A stretch of 64,000 bases of DNA from Candidatus Hydrogenedentota bacterium (GCA_903893795.1 CAITNO010000016.1:62001-126000); one strand, 5' to 3'. Positions 28,445 to 37,671 are shown, counted from the stretch's first letter. The notes: a model not told the origin generated them from the sequence alone. Program-made: numbers and translations.

Positions 28445-29050
28445 TCATGAGAAGCGGTTCTCTATGACCACCTCTTCCAGCGAGAGTTGGCCGCCGCGCT
28501 CGCGGGCCGCCTCCACGGGCTTGCCCACCGCGACGAACATGGCCACGGCATGGTCTTCCGGCAGGTTGACGAGTTTGCCCACGGCGTCGAAGTCGAATCC
28601 GTCCATGGGGCAGGAGTCGTAGCCCATGGCCTTGGCGGCCAGCATGATGGTCTGGGCGGCGATGCCGCAGGAGCGCATGGCCTCGTCGCGGGCCACCTGA
28701 TCGCGGCCGCGATAGTACTGGTCAATGGCGGGCACCATGAACGACTGCACCTCCGCCGGGGCATTGCGCCAGTAGCGGCCCGGTGTCTTTTCCCACGCTT
28801 TCAGGTCGGCGCACATCACGATAAGCAGCGATGCGTCTGTCACCTGCGCCTGTCCCCAGGCCACATTGCGTATCTCCTGTCGCAATGCCGGGTCGCGCAC
28901 GACCACAAAGCGCCAGTTCTGAATGTTGAAAGCGGTTGGTGCGAGCACAGCCAGCGAGAAAAGTTTCTGCTCCTCTTCGGCGGTCAGTTTGTGGTCTGCG
29001 TCATAATGTTTGACGGCACGTCGGCCTTCAATGGCTGCAAAGGTGTCCAT
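28445..29050 (-). CDS. Nitroreductase family protein
   Basis: A 201-residue FMN-dependent oxidoreductase. RRAVKHYD near the N-terminus and LAPTAFNIQNWRFVVVRD are the typical FMN-phosphate and ring-contact segments, and GIAAQTIMLAAKAMGYDSCPMDGFD is the conserved central helix and loop. Members reduce nitroaromatics, quinones or flavins with NAD(P)H. GGGAG precedes the ATG. It is separated by 380 bases from a divergent glycosidase gene. Confidence 0.92.
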   Translation of the reverse strand: MDTFAAIEGRRAVKHYDADHKLTAEEEQKLFSLAVLAPTAFNIQNWRFVVVRDPALRQEIRNVAWGQAQVTDASLLIVMCADLKAWEKTPGRYWRNAPAEVQSFMVPAIDQYYRGRDQVARDEAMRSCGIAAQTIMLAAKAMGYDSCPMDGFDFDAVGKLVNLPEDHAVAMFVAVGKPVEAARERGGQLSLEEVVIENRFS

Positions 29051-29432
29051 GGTTGCTCCCTTTCTCCGGTGGCCGCGTTCCTGTCGGCCGGTTCATTTTG
29101 CGTATTGTAGGGCATAAACGCCCGGTCACCCCAATAAATTCCATAAAAGCTCGGTGCGGCATTGGCAGCAACCAAAGAATCTAGAATCCAGAATTCAGAG
29201 GCCAGAATAACGCAAAAAAGCAGTTGGGCACGGCCGTTGGACAGGCCCTGTCACGCTTCGGAGCGCTGCAAGCGCGGAATTTAATGGCCGATAGTAATAC
29301 GAATGGGATGTGCGTGATGGCAAAGGCCGATTTGAAACGGCACGGCCCCGCACCGGGACGCACAGACATTATACAGTGCAACTGCGCGGCGAGGGGGAAT
29401 AGAATGAATCGAATTAAAGGAGTTCCGATCGC
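29051..29432. other. Divergent intergenic region
   Basis: 382 bases between the start codons of the nitroreductase (minus) and the clan-A glycosidase (plus). It must contain both promoters, but no clear -35/-10 pair with good spacing was found. The only hexamer of note is TATACA, within ACATTATACAGTGC (about 29368-29381). No gene seen. Confidence 0.4.
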
Positions 29433-31058
29433 ATGAAATTTCGTGATGCTTTTTTCTCCATGACACTCGCCCTTTTTCTCTTTGCCCATTCTGTTCACGC
29501 CGAGGTGACGGTCACGGCGCTCGACGCCAGCTCGCGCATCCTGAAACCGGGCGACCCGATAGAACTTCAACTGCGTCTGTACAATGCGGTTTCGACGCCC
29601 CTGGACGGCGAGTTGTCCGTCAAACTGACCGATTTCGAGGGCCATACAGCCGCTGTGGCGGCCAAGCCCGTCTCGGTGCCGCCGGGCGACGACCGGCTGG
29701 TGACGCTCTTTCCCACGGTGCCCAGGGTGGGCTATTTCAGCGTTGATGTCACGGTGAAGAACGGCGATGTCGTGGTGTTCGACAGGGCCCGGGTTTGGTC
29801 GGTGGCCGTGCTGGCGCGGCCTGCCGACGTGCCGGGGGACTCGCCTTTCGGCACCTACACCATCGGCAACACCGTCATGCTGGCCAACATCGTGCCCAAG
29901 GGTTTCTATGGCGACATGGTCAAAATGGGTGCGCGCTGGGGCACGGTGGACACCTGGTGGTCGCGCATCGAACCTGCCCCGGGCAACTACGACTGGGATT
30001 GCTACGGACAATGGTTCCGGAAGGCGCTCGATGCGGGGCTGGTGCCGATTCCGCACCTTTTCGGCGTGCCCAAATGGGCCTCGTCCCAGCCGGACAAGGA
30101 GAACTATTGGGCCTATCCGCCGCGCGACTGGGCCCTGTGGGAGGGCTTCGTGGAGGCCTTTGTGAAGCGCCACCAGGACTGGCTGAGCTATCTGCGCATC
30201 TGGAACGAGCCCAACTGCGGTTATTGGCAGGGCGCCCGGGCCGACTATGCCCAGTTGGTGATTCGGGCCTCCCAGGCCGCGAAACGGGTGAAGCCCGACC
30301 TCAAAATCATCATCGAGGCGGCGGCCAACACCTGGCTGGACGTCATTCCCTTCTTCAACGAGGTGGACGCGGCGGGCGCGACGCCCTATTGGGACGTCCT
30401 CGCCGTCCACAACTACTGGCTCAACAGCAAAGACTTCCCGGAGCGGACCAACTATCTCAAGGTCTACCGCGATGTGATGGACTGGCGCAACGTCCACAAG
30501 CCCGGCGCGGAGGTCTGGGACACCGAGTTTGCCTGCATGGCCGACGACTGGGGGAAGGAATGGATTGGCGTGGGCGAGACGAAACAGGCGCAATGGCTTG
30601 CCCGCGCCCATGTGCTGGGCTTTTCGCTGGGGTTGAAGAAGATGTTCTGGTTCCCCGGCTATTCCTGGCCCGACCCGACCACGCCCCCACTCTACAACCC
30701 CGCCGGGCTGCTGCGGCCCGACCTGTCGCCCCGCCCGGCCTTCGTGGCCTACCACACCCTCGCGAGGGCGCTGGGCCGCGCCCGCTATGAAAATGCGCTG
30801 GTGCTGGGTCCCGACCAGTACGGCATCGTCTTCAAGCCCCCCGAAGGCTTCACCACCGCGCTGTGGAGCGTCGATGCCGCGCACGGCGGCGCAGTCACCC
30901 TGAAATATGGGAAGGACGAAAAAGTCACCCGCACCACGCTCATGGGCGAACAGGACGAACTGACCGCCGCAGCGGATTCGGGAACCGTGACGCTTCCTCT
31001 CGGCGAGAGCATGGTCCTGCTGTCCTCTGCCAACCCGCCGACAGTTTTGGCAAATTAA
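29433..31058 (+). CDS. Secreted clan-A glycoside hydrolase (GH39/GH5-like)
   Basis: A 541-residue exported enzyme. A signal peptide (to about residue 23, VHA) and an Ig-like beta domain (about 25-130) precede a TIM barrel. The acid/base Glu259 is in LRIWNEPN and the likely nucleophile Glu365 is in VWDTEFAC, the 4/7 clan-A arrangement. MGARWGTVDTWWSRIEPAPG at the barrel entry is typical of GH39-like proteins. A small beta domain closes the C-terminus. AAAGGAG precedes the start. Substrate unknown. Confidence 0.85.
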   Translation: MKFRDAFFSMTLALFLFAHSVHAEVTVTALDASSRILKPGDPIELQLRLYNAVSTPLDGELSVKLTDFEGHTAAVAAKPVSVPPGDDRLVTLFPTVPRVGYFSVDVTVKNGDVVVFDRARVWSVAVLARPADVPGDSPFGTYTIGNTVMLANIVPKGFYGDMVKMGARWGTVDTWWSRIEPAPGNYDWDCYGQWFRKALDAGLVPIPHLFGVPKWASSQPDKENYWAYPPRDWALWEGFVEAFVKRHQDWLSYLRIWNEPNCGYWQGARADYAQLVIRASQAAKRVKPDLKIIIEAAANTWLDVIPFFNEVDAAGATPYWDVLAVHNYWLNSKDFPERTNYLKVYRDVMDWRNVHKPGAEVWDTEFACMADDWGKEWIGVGETKQAQWLARAHVLGFSLGLKKMFWFPGYSWPDPTTPPLYNPAGLLRPDLSPRPAFVAYHTLARALGRARYENALVLGPDQYGIVFKPPEGFTTALWSVDAAHGGAVTLKYGKDEKVTRTTLMGEQDELTAAADSGTVTLPLGESMVLLSSANPPTVLAN

Positions 31059-31098
31059 CCCACAGCATACCCTCCCTAACCCCGCGTGGAACAAAAAC

Positions 31099-31127
31099 TT
31101 GAGCACTGCGGCGTTTTATGCTATGAT
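31099..31127 (+). promoter_or_regulatory. Sigma-70-type promoter of the rpsF operon
   Basis: TTGAGC (31099-31104), a 17-base spacer and TATGAT (31122-31127). The expected start of transcription is near 31134, giving a leader of about 60 bases before rpsF. Confidence 0.7.
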
Positions 31128-31196
31128 TCCGTGCTTAACTGTGCGTGCGCATACTGCGCGCGTGTCACTATTTTTCTGAAAAGGAGGTGAATAAAA

Positions 31197-31655
31197 TTGC
31201 GAACCTACGAAGCGCTGTACATCATCGCCCCGAACTTGGACGACGATGCCATCCAGGCGGTAGTCACGGGTGTGGAGAATCTCATCACATCCAACGGCGG
31301 GACTATCGTGCGCTCAGAAGCGTGGGGTCGGCGCAAGCTGGCCTACGAGATCAAGAAGCACAGTGAAGGCTTTTACGTGCTCCTGAGATTTACTGCCGGT
31401 CCTGAGTTCGTGAAGAAACTGGACAATTACTTCAAGCTTACTGAGACGGTCATCCGGTCCATGGTCCTCCACCTTGACGAGCGCACGCTGCGGCTCGAAG
31501 ACGAGCAGCAGCGACGCCGCGAAGAGGAGGCGCGCATCGCCGCCACCCGTGTGCGCGGTGAAGGCGACGACGACGACGACGATGAGGACGATGAGGACGA
31601 TTTCGGCGGTGGCGGACGCGGACGGCGTCGGCCCCGGAAAGACGAGGATGACTGA
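31197..31655 (+). CDS. rpsF: 30S ribosomal protein S6
   Basis: A 152-residue S6 homologue: RTYEALYIIAPNLDD at the N-terminus, then GRRKLAYEIKKHSEGFYVLLRF. It binds the 30S platform together with S18. The start codon is TTG, fixed by a perfect AAGGAGGTGA ribosome site 6-8 bases upstream. It is longer than the usual ~100 residues because of a C-terminal tail with a long Asp/Glu run (about 122-133) followed by a Gly/Arg-rich stretch. First gene of the rpsF-ssb-rpsR-yybS-rplI-dnaB operon. Confidence 0.96.
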   Translation: MRTYEALYIIAPNLDDDAIQAVVTGVENLITSNGGTIVRSEAWGRRKLAYEIKKHSEGFYVLLRFTAGPEFVKKLDNYFKLTETVIRSMVLHLDERTLRLEDEQQRRREEEARIAATRVRGEGDDDDDDEDDEDDFGGGGRGRRRPRKDEDD

Positions 31656-31672
31656 ACCAGAGGGGTGAACGC

Positions 31673-32140
31673 ATGGGCGACTTACGGGTACCGGACCTTA
31701 ATCAGGTTCTCATAGCCGGGCGCTTGACACGCGACCCGGAACTGAAATACACCAGCGGCGGACTTGCCTACTGCAAGCTCGGCGTGGCCAATTCGCGCTA
31801 TTTCAAGGACAAGAGCGGCCAGCGTCAGGAGACAACCACTTTTGTCGATGTGACCGTTTGGGGTCAAAGCGCCGAATTTGTCGGCCAGCGCCTGCGCAAG
31901 GGGCGTGCCGTGCTGGTGGAAGCCCGGTTGCAGACCAGTGAGTGGGAAGACAAGCAGACTGGCCAGAAGCGGTCGAAGCTTGAGCTGAACGCGCAGCGCG
32001 TGAGTCCGCTCGAGTGGGACGATGACCGTGCAGGCGGTGCAGGCGGCGGCGCTCCGGCCCCGCGGCCCGCGCGGGCCGAGTATGAGCCGACGCCCCCACC
32101 CATGGAAGAGCCGGTGCCCGAAGACGACATTCCGTTCTGA
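31673..32140 (+). CDS. ssb: Single-stranded DNA-binding protein
   Basis: A 155-residue SSB: N-terminal OB-fold ([45 protein letters not shown]), a Pro/Ala-rich linker and the acidic C-terminal tip EDDIPF, which recruits replication and repair proteins. It is coupled to rpsF (17-base gap) with a GAGGGG ribosome site. Its position between rpsF and rpsR is the classical arrangement. Confidence 0.97.
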   Translation: MGDLRVPDLNQVLIAGRLTRDPELKYTSGGLAYCKLGVANSRYFKDKSGQRQETTTFVDVTVWGQSAEFVGQRLRKGRAVLVEARLQTSEWEDKQTGQKRSKLELNAQRVSPLEWDDDRAGGAGGGAPAPRPARAEYEPTPPPMEEPVPEDDIPF

Positions 32141-32169
32141 TCCCGGAAACACAAGGAACTCACAGGACC

Positions 32170-32451
32170 ATGGCTAAAATATCCGCGAAAGCGAAGACAA
32201 AAATTCGCGACAAGAAGATGAAGCGGAAGAAGAAAAAGAAGGTGTCCAGGGCCAAGGTCTGCCGTCTGACGGTGGATCGGGTCGTGTTCATCGACTACAA
32301 AGACATCAATCTGCTCAAACATTATGTGACCGAGCGCGGGAAAATCATCCCGCGCCGCATCACCGGCGCAACCGCAAAGCACCAGCGCATGCTCACGGAG
32401 GCCATCAAGCTGGCCCGTGAAGTCGCGCTGCTGCCGTTCTGCGCGGACTAA
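32170..32451 (+). CDS. rpsR: 30S ribosomal protein S18
   Basis: A 93-residue S18. The conserved core is [34 protein letters not shown] very basic Lys-rich N-terminal extension ([16 protein letters not shown]) precedes it, and the Cys-containing loop of zinc-binding S18 forms is reduced to a single Cys. It pairs with S6 on the 30S platform; both genes are in this operon. Confidence 0.96.
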   Translation: MAKISAKAKTKIRDKKMKRKKKKKVSRAKVCRLTVDRVVFIDYKDINLLKHYVTERGKIIPRRITGATAKHQRMLTEAIKLAREVALLPFCAD

Positions 32452-32480
32452 TCCGCGCCCCCGCGCGGAGGCCGCGTCAC

Positions 32481-33470
32481 GTGTTCTGGATCGGCCTTTT
32501 TTTGGCGGGCGTGCTCCTTTCGGGGATGGACGCCGCGCCATTGGCAATGGCGCTTTTCCCCGTGCCGGTCGCGGTCCTTTGGGTTCGCGGCCGGCATGGT
32601 GCCGCCGTTGCGGCCGCCCTGTGCGGCGCTTTTTCGGTGTTGACCGGCCAACTGGTTCTTGCCATTGCGGCCGCTGACGCGGGAACGAGCGCCATGCTCG
32701 GCGCGGGTGCGTTTATACTTGCCGCGGCAACGCTTGCCGTGGCCGGGCTGGGCGCGCCGCTGGGCGAGATGATTCGCCGGGGCCGGTCTTTTGGACAGTG
32801 TGTGTCGCTGATGACGGTGGCCCTGTTCGGTCTGGCGGTCCTCGAGACCGCGCTGCTCTGGGATGAATCGCGCAAGGCGTGGACCGTGGCGATTAACCAG
32901 CGCATCGCGCAGATGGAGCAGGGTGCCGGTGGGGTCACCCCCTACGGCGACCTGATGCGGTGGTTCGATGTGCAGTTGCCGTACCTCGTGTTCGGCGTGC
33001 TGTTCTCGGGCGTGCTGGTGGTGGCGGTGCTGCAGGTGGCCGGGGTGTTCCGCTGGCTCCGCAAAGGCGCGGAAGCGGCGGAGAGTCCGCCGCCGGTTGG
33101 AAAGTTTAAGATGATGCGTCCGCCGGAGACGCTGGTGTGGCTGGCCATCGCCGCCGCACTGCTGGGTCTGGCGGATTACCAGTGGCCCAACGATGTGCTG
33201 CGCTTCGTGTCGTGGAACACGGGCGTGGGCCTCGCGGCGGTCTACTGGCTGAACGGTGTCGGCATCGCGCTGTGCGCGATGGAGGCGTTTGGCATGCGTG
33301 CCGGCGCCGCCTGGGGCCTGATGGGCCTGCTGATGCTGTTCGGCCTGCACAACGGCCTGGCTGTCATCGGCATGTTTGACACCTGGTTCGACCAGCGCCT
33401 GGGCGCCCTGCGGCTTGCCGCGGCCTGGCGCGATCGGAACAAGGACGGCCCGAAAGACCCGGAGGCCTAG
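32481..33470 (+). CDS. DUF2232/YybS-like membrane protein
   Basis: A 329-residue polytopic membrane protein with about eight hydrophobic segments, including WGLMGLLMLFGLHNGLAVIG near the end. Position between rpsR and rplI is where DUF2232 (YybS-like) proteins occur in many bacteria, and the hydrophobic pattern fits. Function unknown; a role linked to ribosome or envelope homeostasis is only inferred from conserved context. The start is GTG at 32481 with GGAGG about 10 bases upstream; the previous gene ends 29 bases before. Confidence 0.7.
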   Translation: MFWIGLFLAGVLLSGMDAAPLAMALFPVPVAVLWVRGRHGAAVAAALCGAFSVLTGQLVLAIAAADAGTSAMLGAGAFILAAATLAVAGLGAPLGEMIRRGRSFGQCVSLMTVALFGLAVLETALLWDESRKAWTVAINQRIAQMEQGAGGVTPYGDLMRWFDVQLPYLVFGVLFSGVLVVAVLQVAGVFRWLRKGAEAAESPPPVGKFKMMRPPETLVWLAIAAALLGLADYQWPNDVLRFVSWNTGVGLAAVYWLNGVGIALCAMEAFGMRAGAAWGLMGLLMLFGLHNGLAVIGMFDTWFDQRLGALRLAAAWRDRNKDGPKDPEA

Positions 33471-33494
33471 TATTACGGCATGCCGGGCGAGCAG

Positions 33495-33540
33495 TTCCCC
33501 CCTTGAGGGGGGCGGCCTGAAGGGCCGGGGGGTGTATGCC
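33495..33540. repeat. Interspersed repeat, family D copy inside the rpsF operon
   Basis: A CCCCCCTTGAGGGGGG hairpin followed by CGGCCTGAAGGGCCG and GGGGTGTATG, the same order as at 9101 and 60902. It lies between the yybS-like gene and rplI, so it is transcribed within the operon and may weaken readthrough. Confidence 0.75.
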
Positions 33541-33640
33541 CCCGGACCGGCGCATGAATGCGCTTTTTTGAAAGTTTAGCGACCAATGCGACTCCGGCAA
33601 CGGCCGGGTTTAATCGCACGAAAAAAGGGAGTCGTGACCC

Positions 33641-34177
33641 ATGAATGTGATCCTTTGCGACGACATCGAGAATCTCGGCACAATGGGCAACCGTGTGAGC
33701 GTGGCCGACGGCTACGCGCGCAACTACCTGATTCCGCGCAAGCTCGCGGTGCCGGTGGAAACGGCCTCTGCCAAGCGGATCGAGCATGAACTCAAGATCA
33801 TCCGCAAGCGTGAAGAGCGCAAGCGCGCCGAACTGACCGCGGTCGCCGCCAAGATGAGCGGCATCACGGTCGAGTTCCAGATGCGCGCCGGTGAGGGCGA
33901 CAAGCTGTTTGGTTCCGTGACCACGCAGATGATCGCCGAGAAGCTCGCCGAGGCCGGCTACACCGTGAGCCGCAAGGCCATCCACGTGGAAGAGCAGATC
34001 AAGACGCTTGGCATCTTCGCGGTGCCGGTGCGCTTTGCCGCGGGCATCGAGGCCGAGATCAAGGTCTGGGTAACCGGACTTGAGGCCGAAGTCACCACCG
34101 TCATCGATCCTGAAATGGACTTCGTTGACGACGATGACGACGACGACCGGAACCCGAGGACGATGGCTTCCAGGTAA
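33641..34177 (+). CDS. rplI: 50S ribosomal protein L9
   Basis: A 178-residue L9. The N-terminal rRNA-binding domain MNVILCDDIENLGTMGN..VADGYARNYLIP is followed by the long connecting helix (KRIEHELKIIRKREERKRAEL) and the C-terminal domain (KLFGSVTTQMIAE; HVEEQIKTLGIFAVPVRF). An extra C-terminal tail contains seven consecutive Asp residues, echoing the acidic tail of S6 in the same operon. Start preceded by a GGGAG site. Confidence 0.96.
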   Translation: MNVILCDDIENLGTMGNRVSVADGYARNYLIPRKLAVPVETASAKRIEHELKIIRKREERKRAELTAVAAKMSGITVEFQMRAGEGDKLFGSVTTQMIAEKLAEAGYTVSRKAIHVEEQIKTLGIFAVPVRFAAGIEAEIKVWVTGLEAEVTTVIDPEMDFVDDDDDDDRNPRTMASR

Positions 34178-34184
34178 GGCGGCC

Positions 34185-35663
34185 ATGGCCACCCCCCCAC
34201 GCAAGAAAGGTTACGACGGCGCGGCTTCCCCCGCGCCGGCGCGCCTGTTTGACCGCGAGCCGCCCCACAATGTGGAGGCGGAGCGGTCTGTTTTGGGGGC
34301 CATTTTGATCAATCCCCAGGCGGTGGGTCCGGCGGTTGAGATTCTTGGCGAGGGCGGCACCGACACCTTCTACATCCCGGCGCACCAGCATATCTTTGAC
34401 GCAGCCGTGGGGCTTTTCCGCCGCAACACGCCCGCCGATCTGGTGACCGTCACCCAGGAGCTTTCCCAGCGCGGGCAACTCGAGGCGGTCGGCGGCGTTA
34501 CCGCCGTGGCCGACCTCACCGGCGCCGCGCCCACCTCGGCCAACATCGAACACTACGCCAAGATCGTCCTCAACACGGCGCTGACCCGGCGGCTCATCGC
34601 CCTGTGCGCCGTGGTCACCTCGCAGGCCTACGACGGCGGCATGGAGGTCGAGGACCTGCTCGAGGACGCCGAGAAGCAGGTCTTCCAGCTCAGCGAGTTT
34701 CGCCACACCAATCCCATCTACGCCGCGGCGGACCTCGTCAAAGAGAGCATGGAGCAGCTCGAAAAGCGCATCCGCAACAAGATTTCCATCACCGGACTGC
34801 CCACCGGATTTCACCGGCTCGACACCATGCTGTCCGGGCTCCAACCTTCCGACATGATCGTGCTGGCCGCCCGACCCTCGGTCGGCAAGACGGCCTTTGC
34901 GCTCAATGTTGCCCAGCACGTCGCCATCCAGGAGAAGAAGGGCGTGCTCCTCTTCACCCTGGAAATGTCCAAGGAACAGTTCATGTACCGGCTCATCTGC
35001 ATGGTGGGCGGGGTGGACATGAACCGCCTGCGCGACGGGTTTGTGGCCGAGGCCGAGCTGCCCAAGGCGCAGCGCGCCGCAGGCCAGCTCATGCAGGCGG
35101 GCATTTACATGGACGAATCGGTGGGGCTGACCCCCCTCGAACTGCGCTCGCGCGCACGGCGCCACGCAGCCCAGCACCCCGATCTTGGCCTGGTCATCAT
35201 CGACTACATGCAGCTCATGCACACCTCCGGCCGGACGGAAAACCGCCAGGTCGAAATCGCCGAGATCTCCCGCGCGATCAAGGGGCTTGCCCGCGAACTG
35301 CACGTGCCCGTCATTGCCCTGTCGCAGCTCAGCCGCGAGGCGGAAAAGAACGACCAGGACTCGCCCCAGTTGTCCCACCTGCGCGAATCGGGATCGATCG
35401 AGCAGGACGCCGATGTGGTCATGATGCTCTCCCGGCCCCCGTCCAAGGAGCGCGAAGAGAAGAAAGACGTCATTTATCTCGATATCGCCAAGCAGCGCAA
35501 CGGGCCCACGGGCCGCGTTGAGCTGCTGTTCAGGAAGAACATGCAGCGCTTCAACTCGGTCGATGACCACGGCGCGCCCGGCGGGCCGCCGCCCGGCTTC
35601 GACCCCGGCCCCACCGACCTCGAGGGCGGCGGGTACCACGAGGACGAAGTTCCTTTCGACTGA
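34185..35663 (+). CDS. dnaB: Replicative DNA helicase DnaB
   Basis: A 492-residue hexameric helicase that unwinds DNA at the fork. The N-terminal DnaB domain starts PPHNVEAERSVLGAIL. The RecA-like domain has Walker A ARPSVGKTAF (about 229-238), FTLEMS (motif H1a region), Walker B LVIIDYMQLM and the QLSREAEK/DLRESGSIEQDADVV-like segment (here HLRESGSIEQDADVVMML). The start is chosen at 34185, 8 bases after rplI, with AAGGCGG upstream. No intein is seen. Confidence 0.97.
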   Translation: MATPPRKKGYDGAASPAPARLFDREPPHNVEAERSVLGAILINPQAVGPAVEILGEGGTDTFYIPAHQHIFDAAVGLFRRNTPADLVTVTQELSQRGQLEAVGGVTAVADLTGAAPTSANIEHYAKIVLNTALTRRLIALCAVVTSQAYDGGMEVEDLLEDAEKQVFQLSEFRHTNPIYAAADLVKESMEQLEKRIRNKISITGLPTGFHRLDTMLSGLQPSDMIVLAARPSVGKTAFALNVAQHVAIQEKKGVLLFTLEMSKEQFMYRLICMVGGVDMNRLRDGFVAEAELPKAQRAAGQLMQAGIYMDESVGLTPLELRSRARRHAAQHPDLGLVIIDYMQLMHTSGRTENRQVEIAEISRAIKGLARELHVPVIALSQLSREAEKNDQDSPQLSHLRESGSIEQDADVVMMLSRPPSKEREEKKDVIYLDIAKQRNGPTGRVELLFRKNMQRFNSVDDHGAPGGPPPGFDPGPTDLEGGGYHEDEVPFD

Positions 35664-35783
35664 ACCCACGCAAAAGCCCCCATGCGGGGACAGCTTTACC
35701 CAGTTTTACGAATCAATAAAAAGCAGGATGCAGCCCATCAGGGCGGCACGAAGCAAAACAGGTCCCCGATAGTATAAAATACC

Positions 35784-35804
35784 GGCACGCCTTTCAGGCG
35801 TGCC
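35784..35804. repeat. Perfect 9-base-stem palindrome upstream of dapA
   Basis: GGCACGCCT-ttc-AGGCGTGCC. A TATAAA hexamer lies just before it at 35773-35778, so the hairpin is at or just after the probable dapA transcription start. It has no T-run, so it is not a standard terminator. It may be a repeat unit or an operator. Confidence 0.6.
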
Positions 35805-35834
35805 TTCGCCAATCAACCAGCAGGAGTCCGGGCA

Positions 35835-36707
35835 ATGTTGTTCAAAGGTTCATATGTGGCACTGGTGACCCCGTTTACGCCGTCGATGGAAATCGACTTT
35901 GAAGCCTACGGCCGACTGGTGGACTACCAGTTGGAAAACGGCACCGACGGCCTGCTGCCCTGCGGCTGCACCGGCGAGGCGGCCACGCTGTCGCACGAAG
36001 AGCAGAAACAGTGCATCCGCTTCGTCATCGAGCGGGTGGCCGGACGCGTGCCCGTGCTTGCGGGCACCGGATCAAACAACACCCTCGAGGCCATCGGGCT
36101 CACCCGCTTCGCAAAGGAAGCGGGCGCCGACGGCGCGCTGCTGATCACGCCCTACTACAACAAGCCCACTGCGGCCGGCCAGATAGCCCATTACAACGCC
36201 GTTGCCAACGCGGTGGACATTCCCATCATGCTCTACAACGTGCCCGGCCGCACCTGCACCAAGATGGAGCCGTCCACCATTGCCACGCTGAGCAAGACAC
36301 CCAACATCGTGGCAATCAAAGAGGCCTGCGGCAGTGTGGACCAGGTGAGCCAGATCATCAGCAAGTGCGACATCACCGTGCTCTCCGGTGACGACAGCCT
36401 CACCCTGCCCATGATGGTTGTGGGCGCCAAGGGTGTGGTGTCCGTGGCGGCAAACGTGGCTCCGGCCGAAACCGCAGACCTTTGCCGTCTGGCCAATGCG
36501 GGCGATTACGACGGCGCCCGCAAAATGCACTACAAGCTGCTTCCCCTGTTCGGGGGCCTCTTCATCGAAACCAACCCGATGCCGGTCAAGGCCGCCCTTG
36601 CGCGCATGGGCATCATCCAAAACGTGCTGCGTCTGCCGCTCGTTCCGATGACGGAATCCAAACAGCCCGAGATCGACACCATCCTCAAGGGACTGGCCCT
36701 AATCTGA
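35835..36707 (+). CDS. dapA: 4-hydroxy-tetrahydrodipicolinate synthase
   Basis: A 290-residue class I aldolase that condenses pyruvate with aspartate semialdehyde in lysine and diaminopimelate synthesis. Lys162 (IVAIKEACG) is the Schiff-base lysine, Tyr134 (IMLYNVPGRT) the catalytic tyrosine, and GCTGEAATLS the substrate-binding loop (GTTGES in many homologues). Length is standard. AGGAG precedes the start. It follows dnaB by 171 bases with its own likely promoter. Confidence 0.95.
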   Translation: MLFKGSYVALVTPFTPSMEIDFEAYGRLVDYQLENGTDGLLPCGCTGEAATLSHEEQKQCIRFVIERVAGRVPVLAGTGSNNTLEAIGLTRFAKEAGADGALLITPYYNKPTAAGQIAHYNAVANAVDIPIMLYNVPGRTCTKMEPSTIATLSKTPNIVAIKEACGSVDQVSQIISKCDITVLSGDDSLTLPMMVVGAKGVVSVAANVAPAETADLCRLANAGDYDGARKMHYKLLPLFGGLFIETNPMPVKAALARMGIIQNVLRLPLVPMTESKQPEIDTILKGLALI

Positions 36708-36712
36708 GCCCA

Positions 36713-36787
36713 CTGGGAGCGCCGGCATCCCTGCCGGCTTCTTCCGGAAGAAAACAAGACCGCCGGCAGGAATGTCGGCGCTCCCAG
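36713..36787. repeat. Interspersed repeat, family C, two opposed copies
   Basis: A reverse copy (36713-36737) and a diverged forward copy (36763-36787) of the 25-base family C unit form a large hairpin directly after the dapA stop. It may act as a bidirectional terminator for dapA and the convergent lipoprotein gene. Confidence 0.75.
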
Positions 36788-36900
36788 TAAGAAGAGGTCT
36801 TGCTGTAGCACAGTAGGGTGCGTGAAGTGCCGCAAAGCGGCACGTAACGCACCGTTCGTGTTGCCCCCCATCCGCATGGTTTCCGTCTTTCGGTGCCTGA

Positions 36901-37671
36901 CTACAACCCCAGTTGGTCCATGGTCTTGTTCTGCCGGTCCGTCTGGCCGCCTGCCGACTGCTGCAGCGACCGGTTCATGTAGCCCTGCGCCGATGCGGCC
37001 CCGCTGTTGTTCATGCTGTCCAGTTGCTGCTGGGCGCCCATACTCGTCGTCACCTCGCCCAGGGGACCGGCCCCGCCCACGCCCGCCGTGGGTCGGGCGG
37101 CGCTTGGTGCCGGAGCGGCGGAAGCGGCCTGACGCGGATGGGTTACCGCGCCGTTCTGGTTGTTGTACAAGAAAGGTTCACCCGACGACGTGCGCGGCGG
37201 TTTTCCCAAATACTCCGGATAGAGCGCGTCCAGGGTGCCCGGATAGAATCCCACCTTGGTGCCGTACCGATTGATCGCCTCGCGAATTGCCTGCATGGTT
37301 TGCTGGTCCTGCGCGGTGACCGCCCCCCCCGTTGCCGCCACGGCGGGGACCGCCGGAGTGTCCAGCAGCGTGCCTGTGGCCGCGTCGTAGCCATAGGAAG
37401 AGCCGTCGGCATGTTTGGGCATGGCGGGCACATAATTGGGCACCAGTTCGTCCAGCGTGGCGGGGGCGACGCCCTTTTCCGCTTTGTACACCTGCAGCGC
37501 CCGTTCCAGACTTGTGCGCCCCGCCTGCTCGGACACCCGCGCCACCTGGCCCTGCATCGCCTTCGCCTGCTGCGCCTCAAGCGTCGCCTGTGTTGCCGTG
37601 GTGGTCAGCAGTTCGACACCGCACCCCGACAGCGCAAAGATCCCCAGCAGGGCCATGGTCAGTCGTTTCAT
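36901..37671 (-). CDS. Lipoprotein with two pseudopilin-tail-like modules
   Basis: A 256-residue lipoprotein; the lipobox LSGC ends at Cys17. Two segments resemble the C-terminal part of type II secretion pseudopilins (GspG-like): LERALQVYKAEKG..TLDELVPNYVP and IREAINRYGTKVGFYPGTLDALYPEYLG, each followed by a short sequence with a Tyr and Asn/Asp-Gly. The rest is Ala/Gln-rich and disordered. AGGAGA precedes the start. Function unknown; an outer-membrane or periplasmic anchor for a secretion machine is possible. Confidence 0.7.
   Translation of the reverse strand: MKRLTMALLGIFALSGCGVELLTTTATQATLEAQQAKAMQGQVARVSEQAGRTSLERALQVYKAEKGVAPATLDELVPNYVPAMPKHADGSSYGYDAATGTLLDTPAVPAVAATGGAVTAQDQQTMQAIREAINRYGTKVGFYPGTLDALYPEYLGKPPRTSSGEPFLYNNQNGAVTHPRQAASAAPAPSAARPTAGVGGAGPLGEVTTSMGAQQQLDSMNNSGAASAQGYMNRSLQQSAGGQTDRQNKTMDQLGL

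Noticed and set aside
29181-31106. A 641-codon minus-strand frame over the clan-A glycosidase
   Set aside because: The plus-strand frame has a signal peptide, both catalytic Glu motifs and a strong ribosome site. The antisense translation has no recognisable domain.
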